From: Zoogloeaceae bacterium
GTDB taxonomy: Bacteria > Pseudomonadota > Gammaproteobacteria > Burkholderiales > Rhodocyclaceae
Direction: 5' to 3'
Length of the DNA: 13,876 nucleotides
NCBI GenBank assembly: GCA_031267345.1
Contig: JAIRZG010000240.1
Coordinates: forward strand, 1 to 13,876
In this document: piece after piece, positions 6,669 to 12,582 of the stretch
Layout of the letters: each line of letters starts with the position of its first letter
Position numbering within the stretch: the stretch's first letter is position 1
The notes under the pieces: model-generated
The model's input: the letters and a program-made list of their open reading frames with translations, nothing else
What the model was told of the DNA's origin: nothing
The model's database searches: none
Made by a program: the position numbers and the translations under genes

Positions 6669-7274
6669 ATGAGCAATCAAGGAAAAATGGACTGTGGCAG
6701 ACGGCGACTGATTGTCGCGACAGCAGCGGTAGGCGGTGTTGGCGTGGCGGCGACGGCAGTGCCGTTCGTGGCCTCCATGTTGCCTTCCGAACGCGCCAAG
6801 GCGGCGGGCGCGCCGGTCGAGGCGGACATTAGCAAGCTTGAACCCGGTCAGATGATGGTGGTCGAATGGCGCGGCAAGCCGGTATGGATCATCAACCGCA
6901 CCCCGGAAATGCTGGCGACCTTGTCGCAGATGGAGGACGAACTGGCCGATCCGCCGTCCGCAAAGTCCATTCAACCCGAATATTGCAGGAACAACACCCG
7001 TTCCATCAGCGACAAGAAGCCGGAAATTCTGGTGATGGTGGGGATTTGCACCCATCTGGGCTGCTCGCCTTCCGCCAAATTCAAGGCGGGCGCCAGCGAA
7101 GGCATGTCCGCCAGCTGGAAGGGCGGTTTCCTCTGCCCCTGCCACGGTTCCACCTTTGATTTTGCGGGTCGCGTATTCAAGGACAAACCGGCGCCGACCA
7201 ATCTGGACATTCCACCGCACAAGTATCTTTCCGACACGCGCATCCTCATTGGCGAAGACACTCAAGGGGCTTAA
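6669..7274 (+). CDS. petA: Ubiquinol-cytochrome c reductase, Rieske iron-sulfur subunit
   Basis: Rieske subunit of the bc1 complex (201 aa). It carries electrons from quinol at the Qo site to cytochrome c1. The N-terminus has a twin-arginine-like signal/anchor (GRRRLIVAT, residues 10-18, then a hydrophobic helix to about 37). The flexible hinge follows at SERAKAAGAPVE. Cluster motifs are CTHLGC (127-132) and CPCHGS (156-161): ligands Cys127, His129, Cys156 and His159, with the Cys132-Cys158 disulfide. The residue two after Ser161 is Phe163, where high-potential Rieske proteins have Tyr. The ATG follows an AGAGG site at 6656-6660. Its stop is three bases before petB. Confidence 0.97.
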   Translation: MSNQGKMDCGRRRLIVATAAVGGVGVAATAVPFVASMLPSERAKAAGAPVEADISKLEPGQMMVVEWRGKPVWIINRTPEMLATLSQMEDELADPPSAKSIQPEYCRNNTRSISDKKPEILVMVGICTHLGCSPSAKFKAGASEGMSASWKGGFLCPCHGSTFDFAGRVFKDKPAPTNLDIPPHKYLSDTRILIGEDTQGA

Positions 7275-7277
7275 AGC

Positions 7278-8654
7278 ATGGCTACCAACAGCAATTTTGA
7301 AAAATACAAATCCGACGGCTCGCTTCTGGGCAGTGTGCTGGAATGGGTAGATGCCCGTTTTCCGCTCACCTCCATGTGGAAAGCGCACCTTTCCGAATAC
7401 TACGCGCCAAAGAATTTCAATTTCTGGTATTACTTTGGCTCGCTGGCGCTGCTGGTGCTGGTGCTTCAGGTAGTGACCGGCATCTTTCTGGCGATGAACT
7501 ACAAGCCGGACGCGTCGCTCAACGCCGCCGGATTGCCTGTAGCCTTTGCCAGCGTCAATTACATCATGAACGATGTGAGCTGGGGCTGGCTGATCCGCTA
7601 CATGCACTCCACCGGCGCTTCCGCCTTTTTCATCGTCGTGTATCTGCACATGTTCCGGGGGATGCTCTACGGTTCCTACCGCAAGCCGCGCGAGTTGATC
7701 TGGGTGTTCGGCGTTCTGGTTTTCCTCTGTCTGATGGCGGAAGCTTTCATGGGTTATCTGTTGCCCTGGGGACAGATGTCCCTGTGGGGCGCGCAGGTGA
7801 TCGTCAATCTGTTTGGCGCGATTCCCCTGATCGGCGACCCGCTTTCCATCTGGGTGCGCGGCGACTTCGTGATTGGCGACGCAACCCTGAACCGCTTTTT
7901 CGCTTTCCATGTAGTCGCCGTGCCGCTGGTGCTGATTGGTCTGGTCGTGGCGCATGTGCTGGCGTTGCATGAAGTCGGCTCGAACAACCCCGACGGCGTG
8001 GAAATCAAGAAGGTCACGGACGCAAAAGGCATTCCGCTTGATGGCATTCCCTTCCACCCGTATTACACGGTGAAGGATATTGTCGGCGTGGCGGTATTCC
8101 TGATGCTCTTTTCCTTCGTGGTGTTCTTCTGGCCTGAAGGCGGCGGCTACTTCCTGGAGTACAACAACTTCTTCCAGGCCGATCCCATGAAGACGCCTGC
8201 GCATATCGCGCCAGTGTGGTATTTCACGCCGTTCTATTCGATGTTGCGGGCGATGGTGTGGAATTTCTTCTGGCTGGACGCCAAATTCTGGGGCGTGGTG
8301 GCGATGGGCGCGGGCGTGGTGATCCTTGCTTTCCTGCCCTGGCTGGATCGCGCGCCGGTAAAATCCATCCGTTATCGCGGCCCGATTTTCAAGACCCTGC
8401 TCACCCTCTTCGTGTTCACCTTTCTGGTGCTGGGCTTCCTGGGCACCAAAGTGCCGGGATATTATTTCTTCGGCTATCAGCCCGCCACGAATCCCGATGG
8501 TTCGATCATCTTCAGCCCGTTGAACTACCTGTTGTCGGGCGACCTCATCGCGCAGGCGTTCACCGTCTATTACTTTCTGTTCTTCCTCACCATGCCCTGG
8601 TGGTCGAAGATAGACCAATGCAAACCTGTACCGGAAAGGGTGACCTGGAAATGA
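7278..8654 (+). CDS. petB: Cytochrome b subunit of the bc1 complex
   Basis: Full-length cytochrome b (458 aa) with eight-helix architecture. It holds both b haems and the quinol sites. Helix B ligands are His110 and His124, 14 apart. Helix D ligands are His211 and His226, 15 apart, one residue more than in mitochondrial cytochrome b. The Qo motif is PVWY (312-315) rather than PEWY. The typical segment ALHEVGSNNPDG follows helix D. The C-terminus continues through helices F-H and ends without a fused c1 domain. It overlaps petC by ATGA at 8651-8654. The AAGGGG site at 7264-7269 serves the ATG at 7278. Confidence 0.97.
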   Translation: MATNSNFEKYKSDGSLLGSVLEWVDARFPLTSMWKAHLSEYYAPKNFNFWYYFGSLALLVLVLQVVTGIFLAMNYKPDASLNAAGLPVAFASVNYIMNDVSWGWLIRYMHSTGASAFFIVVYLHMFRGMLYGSYRKPRELIWVFGVLVFLCLMAEAFMGYLLPWGQMSLWGAQVIVNLFGAIPLIGDPLSIWVRGDFVIGDATLNRFFAFHVVAVPLVLIGLVVAHVLALHEVGSNNPDGVEIKKVTDAKGIPLDGIPFHPYYTVKDIVGVAVFLMLFSFVVFFWPEGGGYFLEYNNFFQADPMKTPAHIAPVWYFTPFYSMLRAMVWNFFWLDAKFWGVVAMGAGVVILAFLPWLDRAPVKSIRYRGPIFKTLLTLFVFTFLVLGFLGTKVPGYYFFGYQPATNPDGSIIFSPLNYLLSGDLIAQAFTVYYFLFFLTMPWWSKIDQCKPVPERVTWK

Positions 8655-9391
8655 AGACCATGCAAAAGCTGAAAATTCTGCTGGCGGCAGTCCTTTTTGC
8701 GCCCGCGCTTGCGGTGTCCACGGCGGCGCTGGCTTCCGAGGCATTGCATCTGGATCCCGCGCCGGATGTCTCCGGCGACAAGGACGCCCTGCAAAACGGC
8801 GCGCGGCTGTTTGTGAATTACTGCCTCTCCTGCCACGGCGCCAGCGCCCTGCGCTACAACAAGCTTCTGGAACTGGGGCTGACGGAGGCGCAGATTGTGG
8901 AAAACCTGATGTTTACCACCGACAAGATCGGCGACCCGATGACGGTGGCGATGACGCCCGCCGACGCGAAAAAGTGGTTTGGCGTCACGCCGCCCGATCT
9001 GTCGATCATCGCCCGCGCGCGCGCCTCCGCCGATGGCAGCGGCGCGGACTGGCTCTACACCTACCTGCGCAGCTTCTACCGCGACGAAACCCGTCCGACC
9101 GGCTGGAACAACGTGGTGTTCGCCAATGTTGGCATGCCGCATATCCTGTTTGACCTGCAAGGCGAACAGATTCTGGACGCGGAGGGCAAGCTGCAACCCG
9201 CCGCGTCGGGAACGCTTTTGGCGGCGGATTACGACAAGCAGGTTGCCGATCTGGTTGGTTTTCTCACCTGGATGTCCGAGCCGCAGGCGGAATTCAGGAA
9301 ACGCCTGGGCGTAGGCGTACTCATCTTTCTGGTCCTGCTGTTTGGCTTTGCCTATGCCTTGAAGAAGGAATACTGGAAAGACGTGCATTAG
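8651..9391 (+). CDS. petC: Cytochrome c1 of the bc1 complex
   Basis: Membrane-anchored c-type cytochrome (246 aa) that accepts electrons from the Rieske subunit and passes them to soluble cytochrome c. It has a signal peptide of about 28 residues (cleavage near ALA-SE). The haem attachment motif is CLSCH (58-62), with the c1-type context FVNYCLSCHGASALRYN. The axial Met162 is in ANVGMPHILF, and the C-terminal anchor helix is about residues 219-236. The ATG at 8651 overlaps the petB stop (ATGA). A second Met three codons on is possible. A long hairpin follows the gene. Confidence 0.96.
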   Translation: MKTMQKLKILLAAVLFAPALAVSTAALASEALHLDPAPDVSGDKDALQNGARLFVNYCLSCHGASALRYNKLLELGLTEAQIVENLMFTTDKIGDPMTVAMTPADAKKWFGVTPPDLSIIARARASADGSGADWLYTYLRSFYRDETRPTGWNNVVFANVGMPHILFDLQGEQILDAEGKLQPAASGTLLAADYDKQVADLVGFLTWMSEPQAEFRKRLGVGVLIFLVLLFGFAYALKKEYWKDVH

Positions 9392-9409
9392 TCTCTCCCT
9401 TCATTACAC

Positions 9410-9444
9410 CGGCATCGCGCTTCGGATTTCCGGGGGCGATGCCG
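9410..9444 (+). terminator. long hairpin between petC and sspA
   Basis: CGGCATCGC (9410-9418) and GCGATGCCG (9436-9444) are perfectly complementary over nine bases. Inside them CGG-ATTT-CCG (9423-9432) can form a second small stem. The T run is imperfect and offset (CATCATTTT), so termination may be partial. It lies 18 bases after the petC stop and probably marks the end of the petABC transcript or attenuates into sspAB. Confidence 0.5.
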
Positions 9445-9467
9445 CATCATTTTCAGGTTGAATGCTC

Positions 9468-10064
9468 ATGATGAACCTTTATTCGGGGACGACCTGTCCC
9501 TTCAGTCACCGTTGCCGGATTGTGCTCTACGAAAAGGGCATGGATTTTCAGGTTATTGACGTGGATATATTCAACAAGCCGGAAGAGCTGGCGGCGGTCA
9601 ATCCCTACCATCGCGTTCCGGTGCTGGTCGAACGCGACCTGGAGCTTTACGAACCGAACATCATCAACGAATACATTGACGAGCGTTTCCCGCATCCGCA
9701 ACTGATGCCGCCGGATCCCATCATGCGGGCGCGGGCGCGGCAACTGCTTTCCAGCATGGAACGGGAAATTTTCTGTCATGTCGATCTGCTGGAAAAAAAC
9801 CTCAAGTCCGTCGCCAAGGCCAAGGAGGGCATTCGTGATCGCTTGAACGAGCTTGCGCCCATTTTCAGCAAGCAAAAATTCATGCTGGGCGATGAGTTTT
9901 CCATGCTCGACGTGGCGATTGCGCCCCTGCTGTGGCGTCTTGACCATTACGGCATCGAACTGCCGAAAAGCGCCGCGCCCCTGATGAAATACGCCGAGCG
10001 CATTTTCAGTCGTCAGGGCTTCATTGACGCCCTGACGCCTTCCGAAAAGGCGATGCGCAAGTAA
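9468..10064 (+). CDS. sspA: Stringent starvation protein A (GST-fold, RNA polymerase-associated)
   Basis: SspA-like protein of about 198 aa with a thioredoxin-fold N-terminus and a helical GST C-terminal domain. In E. coli SspA binds RNA polymerase and affects stress and virulence genes. The N-terminus reads MMNLYSGTTCPFSHRCRIV and keeps a CPFS motif (Cys10), which E. coli SspA lacks. VNPYHRVPVLVERDLELYEP is the typical GST cis-Pro region. Three in-frame ATGs lie at 9462, 9468 and 9471. I chose 9468 because relatives start with MM, while the AGG at 9455-9457 allows either of the first two. Its stop abuts sspB, a pairing that supports the SspA name. Confidence 0.9.
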   Translation: MMNLYSGTTCPFSHRCRIVLYEKGMDFQVIDVDIFNKPEELAAVNPYHRVPVLVERDLELYEPNIINEYIDERFPHPQLMPPDPIMRARARQLLSSMEREIFCHVDLLEKNLKSVAKAKEGIRDRLNELAPIFSKQKFMLGDEFSMLDVAIAPLLWRLDHYGIELPKSAAPLMKYAERIFSRQGFIDALTPSEKAMRK

Positions 10065-10496
10065 ATGGACGCCCAACTGCCCGCGCTCAAACCTTATCTG
10101 GCGCGCGCCCTGTATGAATGGTGCGCCGACAACGGACTGACGCCCTACATGAGCGTGGCGGTGGACGCGAGTTGCCGTGTGCCGCAGGGTTTTGTGCGCG
10201 ACGGGCAGATTGTGTTCAACATCGGCCCGGAAGCCACAGACCGTCTGCAAATGCAAAACGACTTCATCACTTTTCGGGCGCGTTTCAATGGCGTCGCGCA
10301 GGAGGTGTGGGTTCCCGTGGCGCGGGTCGCCGCCCTGTACGCGCGGGAAAATGGTCAGGGCATGGCCTTTGAAGTGACCGCCACAGAAGACGCTGGCGCA
10401 GCGAATACAATGGAAAAGCCGGAAGATTCGCCGGAATCCCCGCCGCCGCCTTCCGGCAAGCGCAGCGAGCGCCCCTGGTTGCGACGGGTAAAATGA
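10065..10496 (+). CDS. sspB: ClpXP protease specificity-enhancing factor SspB
   Basis: SspB is an adaptor that binds ssrA-tagged proteins and delivers them to ClpXP. The 143-aa protein has the folded substrate-binding domain at about residues 5-108 (KPYLARALYEWCADNGLTPY near the start; VPQGFVRDGQIVFNIGP). It then has a Pro/Ser/Glu-rich flexible tail (119-135) and a C-terminal ClpX-docking peptide, here RPWLRRVK, close to the LRVVK type of E. coli. The ATG directly follows the sspA TAA with no spacer and little ribosome site, so translation is likely coupled. The stop overlaps the next gene by ATGA. Confidence 0.93.
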   Translation: MDAQLPALKPYLARALYEWCADNGLTPYMSVAVDASCRVPQGFVRDGQIVFNIGPEATDRLQMQNDFITFRARFNGVAQEVWVPVARVAALYARENGQGMAFEVTATEDAGAANTMEKPEDSPESPPPPSGKRSERPWLRRVK

Positions 10497-10903
10497 ACCG
10501 GACGCGGCGGGGCATGGACTTGACGCCGCCGCCCCATGTTTTGACGCTTTTGGGGCATGGCGCGCGCGATCCGGCGTGGGCGGATGTTTTGCGGGCGGTG
10601 CGGGCGAAAATCCGCGCGCGCGATTCGGCGTGTCGGGTGGAACTGGCGTTTCTTGAATACCTGTCGCCGAATCTGGAAGCCCTGCTGGCGACCTTGCAGG
10701 CGGAAGGCGGTGTAACGCGCGTGCTCATTCTGCCCATGTTCATCGCGGCGGGCGGGCATCTCAAACGCGACCTGCCCGCGCGTGTCGCCCGCTTGCAGGC
10801 GCAGTTTCCGCAAATCCACATCGAACTCGCCGCCGCCATCGGCCTGTCCGATGTCGTTCAGGACGCCATGGGCGAAGCGGCGTTACGCGCTTTCGGAACA
10901 TGA
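10493..10903 (+). CDS. CbiX-like small sirohydrochlorin chelatase family protein
   Basis: 136-aa single-domain member of the CbiX/SirB class II chelatase family, which inserts cobalt, nickel or iron into sirohydrochlorin. Motifs seen are LLGHGARDPAW (19-29) with the metal-binding His22 candidate, VELAFLEYLSPNL (49-61), and ILPMFIAAGGHLKRDLP (79-95) with His89. The short forms act as homodimers. The ATG at 10493 overlaps the sspB stop (ATGA). An alternative ATG at 10514 would drop seven poorly conserved residues. Which metal and pathway it serves (cobalamin, siroheme or F430-like) cannot be told, as no other tetrapyrrole gene is nearby. Confidence 0.82.
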   Translation: MNRTRRGMDLTPPPHVLTLLGHGARDPAWADVLRAVRAKIRARDSACRVELAFLEYLSPNLEALLATLQAEGGVTRVLILPMFIAAGGHLKRDLPARVARLQAQFPQIHIELAAAIGLSDVVQDAMGEAALRAFGT

Positions 10904-10916
10904 CGACAGGCGTCAT
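10900..10916. terminator. small inverted repeat between convergent genes
   Basis: ATGACG-ACAGG-CGTCAT is a perfect six-base inverted repeat with a five-base loop. It occupies the whole 13-base gap between two convergent genes plus the stop of the left one. It has no T tract, so any termination role is weak or needs Rho. Confidence 0.25.
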
Positions 10917-11606
10917 TCACGCCGGAATATTCTCTTCCGCCACACGTGGCAGCAGCGTTCGCAAGGACTCGAAAACCCGTTCAAAACTTTCGCGGCTCAG
11001 GCGACCGGTGCGCCAGTTGTAGCCGCTGCAATGGTAGCTGGTAAAGAGCGTCGGCAGGGGCGCAGGCAGGTCGTGGCGCAGATTGTGTCCAAAAGGATAT
11101 TGCGCGGGTTTGAGACGCAGGGCGCGCAGGACGGACTGGTGGGCGACGCCGCCCAGCGCAAGGATGGCGGTAAGGCGCGGCATGGCGGCGATTTCATGCG
11201 CCAGATGCGGGTTGCAGGCGCGGATTTCGGCGGACGTGGGTTTGTTCGCGGGCGGCAGGCAGCGCACGGCATTGGTGATGCGGGCGTCTACAAGACGCAT
11301 CCGCGGATTGGCGGATTTGTCGCTGTCCAGCGGTTCCGCCACGCTGGCAAAGCCGAAGCGGTGCAGCGCAGGATAGAGGAGTTCGCCCGCGACATCGCCG
11401 GTAAAAGGACGCCCCGTGCGATTGGCGCCTTTTTCGCCCGGCCCCAGACCCACGATGAGCAAACGCGCCGCCAGCGAGCCAAAGGCGGGAACGGGGCGAT
11501 TGCGCCAATCCGGCTCGCGTTGGCGCAAGGCCGCCAGATGCGCGGCCAGACGCGGACAGACAACGCAGTCCGCAATGTCGCGCCCGAAAAACGCGGCTGC
11601 CCGCAT
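10917..11606 (-). CDS. Uracil-DNA glycosylase, family 5-like, iron-sulfur type
   Basis: Removes uracil, and in this family possibly other deaminated bases, from DNA to start base excision repair. The 229-aa sequence has the motif GLGPGEKGANRTGRPFTGD (53-71) and the C-terminal motif SYHCSGYNWRTGRL (190-203), characteristic of the UDGb/family 5 type. Four cysteines (14, 17, 116, 131), spaced like the 4Fe-4S ligands of families 4 and 5, support the assignment. A catalytic Asp of the family 1 type is absent, as expected. The ATG at 11604-11606 overlaps the TAA of the upstream HDOD gene by one base (TAATG), so they form one operon. Confidence 0.86.
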   Translation of the reverse strand: MRAAAFFGRDIADCVVCPRLAAHLAALRQREPDWRNRPVPAFGSLAARLLIVGLGPGEKGANRTGRPFTGDVAGELLYPALHRFGFASVAEPLDSDKSANPRMRLVDARITNAVRCLPPANKPTSAEIRACNPHLAHEIAAMPRLTAILALGGVAHQSVLRALRLKPAQYPFGHNLRHDLPAPLPTLFTSYHCSGYNWRTGRLSRESFERVFESLRTLLPRVAEENIPA

Positions 11607-12454
11607 TACGCGCCCAGCGCGTGTTTCAGGGAAAGCACTTCTTCTTCCGATTCGCTCAGAATGCCCTGCATGGTCTGGGGATCGATCACATTGGATAGAC
11701 GGGCGGCTTCGCCATCATCCGTCGCGTCATCGTGCCAGGGCGAAATGGTGTTGGCGATTTTGTTGGCGACGAACAGCACATCCGACAAGGTTTTGTTCGC
11801 GCCGATGGTTCTATCCTGCTCGTGTTCCTGCACGGCGATCAAAATGTTCTCCGGCTGACCCAGCGCGGAAAGCAGGGCGTGACCGATGTTGTCATGCCAG
11901 CCCACCAACAGCGAAAACAGTTCTTCCTTGTTGGACACCAGTTCAGGATAACGGGCGGCGTGCGAGAGCAGATAAAATACGCCAATATCATGCACCATGC
12001 CCGCGAACATAGCTTCATCGCTGTTGACCCCCTTGGCCCATTTGCTCGCCAGCACACGACACAGGGCGGCGACATGCGCCGTATGCTTCCAGACACTGCG
12101 TGACAAATCGGCGAAAACCCGCATCTGGCGCGACTGGATAAGCTGTTCCATCGCTACGGCGAAGGAAACGGTGCGCACCGCCTCAATGCCCACGCGCACA
12201 ATGGCGCTTTTGACATCCGCGACCGCAATGCCGGAAGGATTCATGGCGACGGAATTGGCCATGCGGATGATCTTGGCGCTCATCAGCGGCTCGACCCCCA
12301 CCAGTTTGGCCAGTTGCTCGACATTCAGGTGCGGATTCTTCAAGGCCGCGCGCACCCGCATGGTGATGTCCAGAAAGGTGGGAAAAGTGACTTCTTCGCC
12401 GGAAAGATCCTTGGCGATGTCTTCCAGTATTTTGAAGGTGATGGGATTGGTCAT
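11606..12454 (-). CDS. HDOD domain protein
   Basis: 282-aa protein that is almost entirely one HDOD domain (about residues 15-215), with a short acidic helical tail (LSESEEEVLSLKHAL). HDOD proteins are regulatory HD-superfamily relatives, often linked to signalling, motility and stress, with no settled enzyme activity. Seen here: FPTFLDITMRVRAALKNPHL at the start, His124/His127, His155-Asp156 in AGMVHDIGVFYLL, and WHDNIGHALLSALGQPENI (186-204). Retention of the HD pair is notable because many HDOD proteins lose it. The ATG at 12452-12454 is preferred. A TTG at 12541 would add 29 residues with no domain match. No clear ribosome site is seen. Confidence 0.87.
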   Translation of the reverse strand: MTNPITFKILEDIAKDLSGEEVTFPTFLDITMRVRAALKNPHLNVEQLAKLVGVEPLMSAKIIRMANSVAMNPSGIAVADVKSAIVRVGIEAVRTVSFAVAMEQLIQSRQMRVFADLSRSVWKHTAHVAALCRVLASKWAKGVNSDEAMFAGMVHDIGVFYLLSHAARYPELVSNKEELFSLLVGWHDNIGHALLSALGQPENILIAVQEHEQDRTIGANKTLSDVLFVANKIANTISPWHDDATDDGEAARLSNVIDPQTMQGILSESEEEVLSLKHALGA

Positions 12455-12546
12455 GGTAGAAAGACAGTTTCTGGAAATTTGCGGGCCAAACAACAGCGGA
12501 CAGTGTAAATCATGCTCAGGGTTTCGTGTAGCCTCTTCCAATCCCC

Positions 12547-12552
12547 TAAAAT
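12547..12552 (+). promoter_or_regulatory. candidate glnS -10 element
   Basis: TAAAAT (five of six -10 bases) lies 30 bases ahead of the glnS ATG. The matching -35 region (about 12524-12529) is poor. It lies in the 128-base divergent gap with the HDOD gene, where I see nothing else clear. Confidence 0.35.
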
Positions 12553-12582
12553 ACCTTCTTTTCCACGTCAGAGTTCATCGTA

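Noticed and set aside
6645..8744. A 699-codon open frame on the minus strand opposite petA and petB
   Set aside because: It lies antisense to two clearly conserved genes, is rich in His, Gln, Arg and Gly with no domain pattern, and long antisense frames are expected in GC-rich coding DNA with this codon bias.
10782..11858. A 358-codon plus-strand frame across the glycosylase gene
   Set aside because: It covers parts of three genes on both strands. The minus-strand glycosylase has conserved motifs and four cluster cysteines, so the plus-strand frame is a shadow.
12455..12541. Longer HDOD start at a TTG at 12541
   Set aside because: It would add 29 residues with no family match, and its SD-like AGGGGA directly abuts the TTG with no spacer. 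The ATG at 12454 fits the domain start.
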